A stretch of DNA of 23,630 nucleotides from an uncultured Bacteroidales bacterium (GTDB lineage Bacteria > Bacteroidota > Bacteroidia > Bacteroidales > UBA932). The stretch spans positions 1 through 23,630 of the forward strand of contig CAJUEK010000040.1 in the NCBI GenBank assembly GCA_910585445.1, in the 5' to 3' direction. This document shows, in pieces, positions 17,320-23,630 of the stretch. Both the position numbers and the translations under genes were made by a program. The notes under the pieces were generated by a model that ran no database searches, was not told the DNA's origin, and saw only the letters and a program-made list of their open reading frames with translations. Every line of letters begins with the position of its first letter. The stretch's first letter is position 1.

Positions 17320-17350
17320 CAAACATAGAAACTTTTTTCCAATCATCCAA
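17320..17350 (-). promoter_or_regulatory. Predicted promoter of the glycerophosphodiester operon
   Basis: On the minus strand TATGTTTG (17327-17320) matches the Bacteroidetes -7 element TAnnTTTG. TTGG (17350-17347), one base from the TTTG consensus, lies 19 bases upstream, the preferred spacing. Initiation near 17313 would give a leader of about 240 bases carrying the palindrome and the GAAG array. Confidence 0.6.
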
Positions 17351-17478
17351 CTAATCCGTCAAAATTATTTTTTCCGCACAACTCCTTATTGTTGTCAACG
17401 TAAAGCCACAATCGTTTTTGTTTTTCCTCAACTGGAACCTCAAACATGCGGAGCAAGCCTTTTGAAGTCCCTTGAAGC

Positions 17479-17534
17479 CTTTTGGAATCATAGGAATCCT
17501 TTTGTCCCCTTTGGAATCATGGGAATCATTTTGG
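17479..17534. repeat. Imperfect direct repeat, about 29-bp period
   Basis: TTTGGAATCATAGGAATC (17481-17498) and TTTGGAATCATGGGAATC (17510-17527) differ by one base and are followed by similar CTTTTG / ATTTTGG segments. They lie in the 663-base gene-free region 17072-17734 between the divergent operon and DUF5131 gene. Function unknown; the rest of that region is described by the promoter and operator entries. Confidence 0.6.
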
Positions 17535-17611
17535 CTCTCGTGAAATCATTGAAAGCCTTTAGTACAGCACGCTTTGAAGAGCCAGACTATGGTTTAAACA
17601 AACGATATTCG

Positions 17612-17619
17612 TAAATTTG
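17612..17619 (+). promoter_or_regulatory. Candidate -7 element for the DUF5131 gene
   Basis: TAAATTTG matches TAnnTTTG on the plus strand, about 115 bases before the DUF5131 start. The -33 element is poor (TATG at 17588-17591 with a 20-base spacer), so this is a tentative call. Confidence 0.4.
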
Positions 17620-17734
17620 CCGACCGGTATCTGACGCGCCACCGCAAAACTGGCAGCCTCCCAAATATGCAAAGGGAAAACCCGTTTATTTCCGGTAGTG
17701 CAAATACCCGACACTGCCCCAATATTGACCGCAC

Positions 17735-18502
17735 ATGCGAAGCTACTACAATAATACATTTTTCGACTGGAATCCATGGCACGGCTGCACAAAAACAAGC
17801 CCTGGATGCGCACACTGCTATGTTTACCGCCAGGACAAAATGTACGGTTCCAACAAATCCAGCATACAGGCAAGCCTGAACAAAGACTTTGACCTTCCTA
17901 TACGCAAAGGCAGGGACAAAAAATACAAAATCCCTTCAGGAGCCGTGATAATGACATGCTTCACCTCAGATTTCCTGCTTGAAGACGCGGACCAGTGGAG
18001 ACCAGAGGCATGGAAAATCATGAAAACCAGAAGCGACTGCACCTTTTATTTTTTCACAAAGCGCATAGAACGCCTGCCGTCCGTACTTCCGGACGACTGG
18101 GGAGAAGGATATGACAATGTAATCATAGGATGCACCGCGGAGAACCAGGAAATGGCAGACAAAAGGCTCCCGGTGTTCACAAAGCTGCCGATAAAGCACA
18201 AGTCCATAATACTTGCTCCCCTGCTCGGCCCGATAGACATAACATCCAGCCTTGACTGCGGCATTGAACAGGTCTCAGTCGGAGGTGAATCCGGAACTGA
18301 CGCCAGAATTTGCGACTATAGCTGGATTCTCGACATAAGAAGACAATGCATGGAACACGATGTCCCGTTCCATTTCCATCAGACAGGAGCGAAATTCGCC
18401 AAAGACGGCAAACTTTACAGGATAAAGCGCGGCTATCAGCTGGAGCAGGCGGCTAAAGCGGGAATCAATTTCAGGATAGGACCGGACATGAAGCCGTATT
18501 AG
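17735..18502 (+). CDS. DUF5131 family protein (phage Gp37/Gp68-like, radical-SAM-like cysteine motif)
   Basis: A 255-residue soluble protein that begins with the family signature WNPWHGCTKTSPGCAHCY (residues 12-29). The cysteines C18, C25 and C28 form a CX6CX2C cluster like those that ligate an iron-sulfur cluster in radical-SAM enzymes. Further family features are the ALSGAVIMTCFTSDF-like segment (IPSGAVIMTCFTSDFL), FFTKRIERLP, and VSVGGESGTDARICDYSWILDIRRQC, a conserved stretch that in relatives reads GGES. Proteins of this type occur in phages and in many bacterial chromosomes; their reaction is not known to me. No phage genes are nearby. It is the only rightward gene, inserted between the operon control region and its probable regulator, and it converges with the regulator gene, whose stop is 13 bases away. 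A functional tie to either neighbour is not evident. Confidence 0.88.
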   Translation: MRSYYNNTFFDWNPWHGCTKTSPGCAHCYVYRQDKMYGSNKSSIQASLNKDFDLPIRKGRDKKYKIPSGAVIMTCFTSDFLLEDADQWRPEAWKIMKTRSDCTFYFFTKRIERLPSVLPDDWGEGYDNVIIGCTAENQEMADKRLPVFTKLPIKHKSIILAPLLGPIDITSSLDCGIEQVSVGGESGTDARICDYSWILDIRRQCMEHDVPFHFHQTGAKFAKDGKLYRIKRGYQLEQAAKAGINFRIGPDMKPY

Positions 18503-18515
18503 AATGCTTCCGGGG

Positions 18516-19568
18516 TTACATGCGGTCGAGATTATAGCGCGTAAGCACGTCTATGTGCATATAATTGTCACGTCTGGCCGGCCTTTCCCCCTTGACAAGA
18601 TAATTCACAAGCCCCGTCACAGCATTGAACGACTGCATGGCAATGTTCCTTGTGACAAGAAAATCAACCGCCCCGTCCTTCAAGGCCTCCACATTGTCAG
18701 CAAGGTCATCAAATCCAACTACAACTCTGCCCTCATCGGGGTAGGATTTCATATAATCGGCAATCAGGTGCACACGGGAATTGAGCATTATCACATGCCT
18801 CACCTGCGGATTGGCTCTGAAAAAGTCCGACAAAGCCGTATTTATGTCCTCGCGATTGTTCGGATTCACGAAAACAGTATGAATAATGCACTCCTCACCG
18901 AATTTCTGACGGATATAATCCGTGAAGCCGCTCCTCCTGTTGGACGTAGGGTCTGACTTATACTCCTTGTCACGTTTTATCCTGACTATCACAACCTCCC
19001 GCACAGCAGCCCTGTCCGAAAGAAGGAAAGCCCCGAAAAATCCGCTCTGATACAAATCAACGCCGTAATATACAATATAATTCGGGTCATCTATGCGGCC
19101 GTCCACGAACCCGTAAGGAATCTGGAGTTCATGCAATTTTGCAGAAAACTTTGCCGAGGCAGACGGGAAGAACGGATGGAAGATGACACCTCCCGGATTC
19201 TGCCTGAGCACATTGTCACATGCAACTACAAATGAATGCTCGTCATACTGGTCATAAAGTTCCACGACAGGGACGACGTTGAAAGACTTTACCGACTCCA
19301 CTCCTTCGAGGAACCCTTTGTATATCTCCTCCCAATACTGGCCCGGAGTGAATCTCGGCAACAGGCATGCAAGAACGTGCTTTTTATTTGATGCAAGGAC
19401 AGACGCAAGCAGATTGGGATTATAGCCCAGGCGCACTATCGCATCGCGCACAGCGGCCGCCGTCTTTTCCGACACCCTGCCACGGTTATAGACCACGCGG
19501 TCAACTGTGCCTTTTGACACTCCGGCCAAGGCAGCGACATCATATATCGTAACATTCTTGCCTTTCAC
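18516..19568 (-). CDS. LacI-family transcriptional regulator
   Basis: A 350-residue regulator with an N-terminal LacI helix-turn-helix (VTIYDVAALAGVSKGTVDRVVYNRGRVSEKT) and hinge helix (YNPNLLASVLA), then a periplasmic-binding-protein-like effector domain (from HVLACLLPRF). The frame stays open upstream to 19802, but a promoter (-7 at 19600-19593) lies inside that extension, so I place the start at GTG 19568, giving MKGKNVTIYDV; TTG at 19577 is an alternative. The recognition helix has GTVDR in place of the common tvSR, seen in a subgroup of Bacteroidetes regulators. It likely controls the leftward glycerophosphodiester operon through the palindrome at 17279-17296, releasing it when an effector such as G3P or a related molecule binds. 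Target and effector are inferred. It ends 13 bases from the convergent DUF5131 gene. Confidence 0.92.
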   Translation of the reverse strand: MKGKNVTIYDVAALAGVSKGTVDRVVYNRGRVSEKTAAAVRDAIVRLGYNPNLLASVLASNKKHVLACLLPRFTPGQYWEEIYKGFLEGVESVKSFNVVPVVELYDQYDEHSFVVACDNVLRQNPGGVIFHPFFPSASAKFSAKLHELQIPYGFVDGRIDDPNYIVYYGVDLYQSGFFGAFLLSDRAAVREVVIVRIKRDKEYKSDPTSNRRSGFTDYIRQKFGEECIIHTVFVNPNNREDINTALSDFFRANPQVRHVIMLNSRVHLIADYMKSYPDEGRVVVGFDDLADNVEALKDGAVDFLVTRNIAMQSFNAVTGLVNYLVKGERPARRDNYMHIDVLTRYNLDRM

Positions 19569-19587
19569 GATTCCCAATGACTGATTT

Positions 19588-19624
19588 GTTTGCAAATATA
19601 GCAAACGTCGAGAGCAGAGACAAA
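19588..19624 (-). promoter_or_regulatory. Promoter of the LacI-family regulator with overlapping inverted repeat
   Basis: Minus-strand TTTG (19624-19621), 20 bases, then TATATTTG (19600-19593) fits the Bacteroidetes promoter pattern; transcription would start near 19586, about 18 bases before the GTG start. GTTTGC (19588-19593) and GCAAAC (19601-19606) form an inverted repeat straddling the -7 element, a possible site for autoregulation. Confidence 0.6.
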
Positions 19625-19750
19625 ATTTATTTTGGCTATGCCGAGACGCAAGCGTATATATGTCCGTCAGGACAAATATAGCTAAAAGCTGAGAGCAAAA
19701 CGTCAAGCTTGCTTGTAAAGTTTTGCCGAAGCGCCAGATTATGAAGCCCC
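19593..19750. repeat. Degenerate tandem duplication of the regulator's promoter segment (about 80 bp)
   Basis: CAAATATAGC occurs exactly at 19593-19602 and 19673-19682; GAGAGCA follows at 19610 and 19691, and TGCCGA segments follow in both copies at similar distance. The second copy also carries a TATATTTG -7 match (19680-19673), next to the hairpin TGTCCGTCAGGACA (19661-19674). It may be an older duplicated promoter. No gene is seen in 19569-19823. Confidence 0.5.
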
Positions 19751-19758
19751 CGCCCCCC

Positions 19759-19803
19759 AAAAAAAAGATGCACGCCACAGTCAAATGACATGCAGCATGC
19801 ACC
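19759..19803 (-). terminator. Intrinsic terminator of the metalloprotease/propeller unit
   Basis: On the minus strand GGTGCATGC (19803-19795), a 19-base loop, and GCGTGCATC (19775-19767) pair over 9 bp (two G-U pairs), followed directly by eight T (19766-19759). It starts 20 bases after the stop codon of the propeller lipoprotein gene and separates that unit from the regulator gene. Confidence 0.75.
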
Positions 19804-19823
19804 TATACATGAACCGGAAGAGA

Positions 19824-20861
19824 CTACTCCCGGATTTCCCCTTTATGCGCAAGGACTTTCACAAGAGTCCTCTTAGACGCATGTGTATCCGAAACCCAAA
19901 GCACAGTGTCACACTGCGCATATACCCTCATAGGCTGCGAGAAAGCATAGCCCTTGACTGTCTTGAGCTTCTTTACCCACTCACCGGTAGCGCAATCGAA
20001 TATGTTTATCGCATCATTGTCCCCCGTCGCATACAGACGCTCGGAACAAAGCGCGAATGTCCTTGGCTTGAATTCAAGCGACATTGACATCTCATCCACA
20101 TCTATCGAAGTACCGTTCGCAAGGTCATCGTTTACAAGAGAAGGGTCAAGGACACGCACTCTCCTGTTCTCATAATCCGTAAGCATCAGATACCCCTCGT
20201 CATTGAACTGCATATAATGGGTAGCGAAACCATTGTTTCCCAAGCTTCCGTTTCCGGACACCTGACGATAACGGTTCACCCTCTGATAATTCTCCGGCGT
20301 GGCGTCCGCCTCCTTATAAATGCTGACAGCTCCCGTCTTGTCACGCGCATACACAAGACTGTCTTTCACCGCGAGAGCCTGAGCCTGAAACACAGGACCG
20401 CTCCAGCTGCCGTTACCGATACACGTCACATATGAAAGCTCCGGAAGATGGAACACATGGATACGCGACTGCCTTTCTGCGACATAAAGCCTGTCACCGG
20501 ACGGCACGATGGCCTCAATCGGGCTGCCGAAGTTTTTCTGCTCACCATTGAACTCCCACGAATCAACCGTGCCGAGCAGCGCCCCGCTCTGCGCCCCGAA
20601 CATCATGAGGCTGTTTCCGCCGCCGATATTCGCCACAAAGAGAGTATCACCCAGATGAGCAACAGTATATGGCACGAATCCGGCCGCATCCTCAATTCCC
20701 AAAGAAGCGGCATTGATTTGCATGCCAGCCTCATATGACCAGTACCAGAAGCTGTCATAATCATCAAAGCTACCGTTCCCGGTATTGTTCAAATCTTTTT
20801 CAGTGCACTGAACTGCCGTAATGACAGACAGGACCAAAAGCATATATCTTAATGTTTTCAT
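19824..20861 (-). CDS. Beta-propeller lipoprotein (NHL/WD-like repeats)
   Basis: A 345-residue protein I cannot assign to a named family. The N-terminus has a lipoprotein-like signal ending ITAVQC (C19), followed by TEKDL; Gln before the cysteine is unusual. The rest shows recurring propeller-blade patterns: PYTVAHLGDTLFVANIGGGNSLMMF, PIEAIVPSGDRLYVAERQSRIHVF, AQALAVKDSLVYARDKTGAVSIY, PRTFALCSERLYATGDNDAINIF, PMRVYAQCDTVLWVSDT, each alternating 'value of X, label, display'. About six blades fit. The segment YVTCIGNGSW matches FITCVGNGNW in the upstream metalloprotease's C-terminal half, so the two are paralogous propellers. It lies 11 bases after that gene and is surely co-transcribed. Role probably binding or scaffolding at the cell surface; no catalytic residues recognised. 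Confidence 0.8.
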   Translation of the reverse strand: MKTLRYMLLVLSVITAVQCTEKDLNNTGNGSFDDYDSFWYWSYEAGMQINAASLGIEDAAGFVPYTVAHLGDTLFVANIGGGNSLMMFGAQSGALLGTVDSWEFNGEQKNFGSPIEAIVPSGDRLYVAERQSRIHVFHLPELSYVTCIGNGSWSGPVFQAQALAVKDSLVYARDKTGAVSIYKEADATPENYQRVNRYRQVSGNGSLGNNGFATHYMQFNDEGYLMLTDYENRRVRVLDPSLVNDDLANGTSIDVDEMSMSLEFKPRTFALCSERLYATGDNDAINIFDCATGEWVKKLKTVKGYAFSQPMRVYAQCDTVLWVSDTHASKRTLVKVLAHKGEIRE

Positions 20862-20872
20862 TTTTTCTCCAT

Positions 20873-22942
20873 TTATTTCAACTCACTGACAGGTATGGCA
20901 TATACGCACTGGCCGCTTGACGCACGGTCAACAATGAACAGAGTGTTGCGGCGTATGCAGAATTTCTCCGGGTTCTGCAAAGTAATATCCCCGATTACGG
21001 TAAAGTTCTTTATGATTTCACCTGTCTCGGAATCGACCTCGCAGAATTTCTCCACTCCGTTGGAACTTACGAACATGCGGCCCTCATGGAAATCAAGGCA
21101 GTAAGGCCCGTTCTTATAGGCAAGCTGAGAAGTAGTGGCAAGTGCAGCACCCTCACGTATTCCGGAAAGATTGAAAACATGAATCTTCCTGGAAGGGTGA
21201 ATGGAATATAGAAGTCCCGTCTTGTCATCAATGGCCATTCCGTATGTTCCTCCGGCCTCGCCGAGGTTTCCTGTACGAGTAAATATGAGAGGCAGGACAC
21301 CCGGCTGCAAAGAGTTCTCTTCGATTATATTCACATAACGCTTGTCACGTATCATGATGACTCCCTTATAAACCACCACGTCATAAGCATGCACAGTCTG
21401 CGTCGCTCCCGTGCCCCAGTTTCCATTCCCTACGCATGTGATGAACTGAAGGGTCTTTGCGTCAAAAATCTCCGTCCTGCTGCCCTCATGCGTCACATAC
21501 AGTTTTCCGTTTGCACGCGTTACACCGTTCGGACGGCCACTGAAAGTACGTACCTCTTCACCGTCAGTCCACTCCCTGATGCTGCCGGTATGCTTAACGC
21601 CATCCGAGGCCAGGCTGAACAGCTCAAGGCTGTAGTTGCTGTCGGCATCATTCACGACATACAGTGTATCTCCATAGGCATATACGTCTTTCGGACGGAA
21701 AGAAGCAGCCGAAGCGCCAGGCACATCAGCATAGTCAAGTCTGAATGAGAATGGCCCGCCGTCGTTTCCGCCGAGGTCAGCCTCACCGCGCATAGGAGAA
21801 AGCCCTCCGTCTATGGCATCAAGCTCAGGGTCCTCGATGATATGTTTTGAAGCCACATGGATATCATCGAAATATCTGTTCCTGGACCAGCGCGTATGCA
21901 TGAAGCGACGTGAATATACAGGTAGTTTCTTGTCCAGGGACAGCTGGCGGTACATGTTGCCGCAGAGGGTCACCCATCCCGGACCGGTCTGTTCGTATGT
22001 CATATTGCCGTCATGGCCATAGCCAAGACAATGGGCAAATTCATGGAAAATCGTATCCGTTATGTCCCTGTCATCGGCATAGTGCTCAAGGTAGCAAGAC
22101 TCGTGAAGTCCGTAGGTGCTTCCGCCTCCGAGTCCCATAACGCCTGTCGTGTATCCATATATCAAGGCTCCGTGATTGCGGGCTCTTACGATGAGAGCCG
22201 CCTTATCTATCTCAACCCTGTCATTGTTGCTGTGAAGAGGGCCGAATTCATTAAGAGCCTGCTCGAACTCAGGGGAAGAGTACATATAGCTCATGTTCAA
22301 GGAAAGGGCAACGGCCTCGCGGGTATGGGATGCTTTCATCTTATAGTTCCAGTATCCTCCGTTGTATCTGGCAAAAGAGATTCTCCAGCCGCATTTTATA
22401 GACTGAAGAGTCTGCCAGTAAGGGTCATCACTCTCAATGGTGAAAGTGAGGTTTTCCTTGGTAAGATACGGATTGGCCATTATGACAATCTCCTTTCCGC
22501 TCCTTGTATATGCCGTAAGATTTTCCGTAGCGAAAGGAATATGGTAGGTCAGCTGCTGGAACGGCTGCACCTTTTCAAGGCACATGAGCTTGAAGTCTTC
22601 CGCATACCCTTCTATCCTTGCCCATATGGTCACATTTCTGAGAGCCCTCGGGCTATAGAAACGGAGCAGCAGGTCATGATTGTCGTCCATTGAGAGCTGC
22701 AGTGGATTGTTCACATTGAAGCTTCTCTGGGCCTGGTCAAAGAAGACGTCCGGAGACTCCTCGTCATTAAGCAGATAATAAGTGTTTTCCGCATTGTAAT
22801 CGGTCTCAGCAAGCATGACCGGCAATTGGTCAATGACTTGGTCCACATGTCCCGGAACCGGATTTTCATCTGGCGTGCAACTTTGAAGCAGCGCCATGGT
22901 GCCTGTCAATATCAACAGGCAAGTTGAAAAGATTCTTTTCAT
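20873..22942 (-). CDS. Metzincin-like zinc metalloprotease lipoprotein with C-terminal beta-propeller
   Basis: A 689-residue lipoprotein (lipobox LLQSC, C22, then TPDEN). The middle contains H300-E-F-A-H304-C-L-G-Y-G-H310-D, the HExxHxxGxxH zinc-binding motif of metzincins, and a possible Met-turn at M330 (LCGNMY). The part before it (about 30-260) is beta-rich and unassigned. From about 410 to the end there are propeller blades (KDVYAYGDTLYVVNDADSNYSLELF, PNGVTRANGKLYVTHEGSRTEIF, AYDVVVYKGVIMIRDKRYVNII, GMAIDDKTGLLYSIHPSRKIHVF, PYCLDFHEGRMFVSSNGVEKF). Likely a surface or outer-membrane-attached peptidase with a substrate-binding propeller. It begins a two-gene unit with the propeller lipoprotein, behind a near-consensus promoter. 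Peptide target unknown; peptidase activity is inferred from the motif. Confidence 0.87.
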   Translation of the reverse strand: MKRIFSTCLLILTGTMALLQSCTPDENPVPGHVDQVIDQLPVMLAETDYNAENTYYLLNDEESPDVFFDQAQRSFNVNNPLQLSMDDNHDLLLRFYSPRALRNVTIWARIEGYAEDFKLMCLEKVQPFQQLTYHIPFATENLTAYTRSGKEIVIMANPYLTKENLTFTIESDDPYWQTLQSIKCGWRISFARYNGGYWNYKMKASHTREAVALSLNMSYMYSSPEFEQALNEFGPLHSNNDRVEIDKAALIVRARNHGALIYGYTTGVMGLGGGSTYGLHESCYLEHYADDRDITDTIFHEFAHCLGYGHDGNMTYEQTGPGWVTLCGNMYRQLSLDKKLPVYSRRFMHTRWSRNRYFDDIHVASKHIIEDPELDAIDGGLSPMRGEADLGGNDGGPFSFRLDYADVPGASAASFRPKDVYAYGDTLYVVNDADSNYSLELFSLASDGVKHTGSIREWTDGEEVRTFSGRPNGVTRANGKLYVTHEGSRTEIFDAKTLQFITCVGNGNWGTGATQTVHAYDVVVYKGVIMIRDKRYVNIIEENSLQPGVLPLIFTRTGNLGEAGGTYGMAIDDKTGLLYSIHPSRKIHVFNLSGIREGAALATTSQLAYKNGPYCLDFHEGRMFVSSNGVEKFCEVDSETGEIIKNFTVIGDITLQNPEKFCIRRNTLFIVDRASSGQCVYAIPVSELK

Positions 22943-22983
22943 CGTCTGTTTCTAATAATCATTCACTACACTAAAAAGGGCCG

Positions 22984-23014
22984 CAAAATTATAAAATAGG
23001 AATAAAATGACAAA
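22984..23014 (-). promoter_or_regulatory. Near-consensus promoter of the metalloprotease unit
   Basis: On the minus strand TTTG (23014-23011), exactly 19 bases, then TAATTTTG (22991-22984) match TTTG-N19-TAnnTTTG. Initiation near 22977 gives a leader of about 35 bases to the start at 22942. Confidence 0.75.
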
Positions 23015-23087
23015 ATCTCATTTTAATTTTGACTTTTTTGCGGAACGGCTGGCGTTTTAGCGGTGATGCCGGACTGCCCGGCTGGGT

Positions 23088-23260
23088 GGGGAGTTTGAGT
23101 GGAGTGAAATTCGGGTGGAGCGCTCGGACGAAAAGGCTAACGGAGAGGATTGGGATGGAGGGAACCGGATAGGAATACACCTCTGGCGGAAAAAGGCTCT
23201 GGAGAAGAGTCAGTCTGGGAGAAAAGGAGGACTTGGATGGAGAGGGACGGCTGGAAACCA
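23088..23260. repeat. Purine-rich stretch with degenerate direct repeats
   Basis: The plus strand is strongly G+A rich here. AAAAGGCT recurs exactly 50 bases apart (23131 and 23181), each followed by a GGAGA-type segment, and GATTGGGATGGAGGGAAC-like text (from 23148) recurs loosely near 23230. The short open frames across it show no family features. Together with 22943-23087 and 23261-23365, I see no gene here. Confidence 0.5.
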
Positions 23261-23365
23261 ATGCAGGCATGCGGGAATGTTTTCTAAATTATGTTTCCGA
23301 ATGTGCGCCGCAATCTTCAATTCTGACACACGACTCCCTTGTTATGTCCAAGTTTCCCCGGCCCC

Positions 23366-23427
23366 AAGCTCGACTGAATGCCCCAAGGTATAATGAGCAC
23401 CTCAAGCTATGCTGAGCATCTCAAGCT
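23366..23427. repeat. 19-bp tandem repeat, three copies plus a partial
   Basis: Units at 23366-23384, 23385-23403 and 23404-23422, then AAGCT at 23423-23427, share AAGnT...TGAnnnnCyC. The last two full units are the closest (TGAGCACCTCAAGCT versus TGAGCATCTCAAGCT, one difference). They lie in non-coding DNA; function unknown. Confidence 0.7.
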
Positions 23428-23590
23428 TTTCGGGCCACACTTTCCGCAAAGTTAGCCAACCATTCATGGAGAGCAAGCAATTGACTATCAGCTTATTTCT
23501 GAATATCGATTCCCCATTGCGGGGGCACCGTAATTTAACAAAACATTGAAAGACAGACAATTATGCTCCACAGTAATGTCCCGTCCTGAA

Positions 23591-23618
23591 AAAAGTTTAC
23601 CACAAACCGTAAACTTTT
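23591..23618. repeat. Perfect 10-bp inverted repeat at the right edge
   Basis: AAAAGTTTAC (23591-23600), eight bases, then GTAAACTTTT (23609-23618) are exact reverse complements. It could be an AT-rich operator, a hairpin, or part of a mobile-element end cut by the window. The stretch 23428-23590 before it shows no gene. Confidence 0.55.
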
Positions 23619-23630
23619 ATGCAATCAAAA

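Noticed and set aside
17735..18502. DUF5131 gene as evidence of a prophage
   Set aside because: No integrase, structural, lysis or replication gene is nearby, and this family is common in bacterial chromosomes.
18485..18515. GAAGC/GCTTC hairpin as a shared terminator between the convergent DUF5131 and LacI genes
   Set aside because: The stem is 5 bp, overlaps coding sequence and lacks T-runs on either side.
19569..19802. N-terminal extension of the LacI regulator
   Set aside because: The extra 78 residues contain no regulator homology, and the regulator's own promoter elements lie within it.
22989..23393. Short open frames in the right-hand gene-free region
   Set aside because: About 60-93 residues, low-complexity Ser/Pro or Gly/Arg-rich, no ribosome-binding context or family features; they follow from the purine strand bias.

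Overview
The window looks like a chromosomal segment of a Bacteroidota bacterium, most likely of the order Bacteroidales. The signs are a SusC/SusD pair, BACON-type surface lipoproteins whose lipobox cysteine is often followed by charged residues, and several matches to the Bacteroidetes promoter form (TTTG, about 19 bases, TAnnTTTG). I see no marker that fixes the genus. No rRNA, tRNA, CRISPR array, phage structural gene or transposase gene is visible.

The core is a leftward ten-gene run from 17071 down to 1753 with gaps of -4 to 90 bases: a GpsA-type glycerol-3-phosphate (G3P) dehydrogenase, a periplasmic glycerophosphodiester phosphodiesterase (GDPD), an S1/P1-type nuclease, SusC, SusD, a small BACON-like lipoprotein, a GDPD-like/beta-helix lipoprotein, a BACON/beta-helix lipoprotein, a serine-type sulfatase, and an organophosphate:phosphate antiporter-type MFS carrier. 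It is organised like a polysaccharide utilization locus but has no glycoside hydrolase or polysaccharide lyase. The enzymes point to glycerophosphodiesters (phospholipid head groups, glycerol-phosphate polymers such as teichoic acids, or similar). Proposed flow: surface capture and cleavage, SusCD import, periplasmic release of G3P by GDPD with help from the sulfatase and nuclease, uptake by the carrier, and oxidation of G3P to dihydroxyacetone phosphate. The substrate is inferred, not shown.

The control region is 17072-17350. It holds a leftward promoter, a perfect 18-bp palindrome just downstream that looks like a LacI-family operator, three half-site-like repeats beside it, a 10-base-periodic GAAG array in the leader, and a short inverted repeat near the first start codon. 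A LacI-family regulator lies nearby (18516-19568, leftward), separated from the operon by a rightward DUF5131 (phage Gp37/Gp68-like) gene with a CX6CX2C cysteine cluster. The DUF5131 and regulator genes converge.

To the right is a two-gene leftward unit (22942 to 19824) encoding a metzincin-like zinc metalloprotease lipoprotein with a C-terminal beta-propeller and a second lipoprotein that is mostly propeller. It has a near-consensus promoter and a good intrinsic terminator. At the far left, after the main operon, lies an exported C1-family peptidase of the bleomycin hydrolase/aminopeptidase C type, followed by a strong promoter reading out of the window. The right 690 bases have no convincing gene; they contain a polypurine stretch, a 19-bp tandem repeat and a perfect inverted repeat at the edge.
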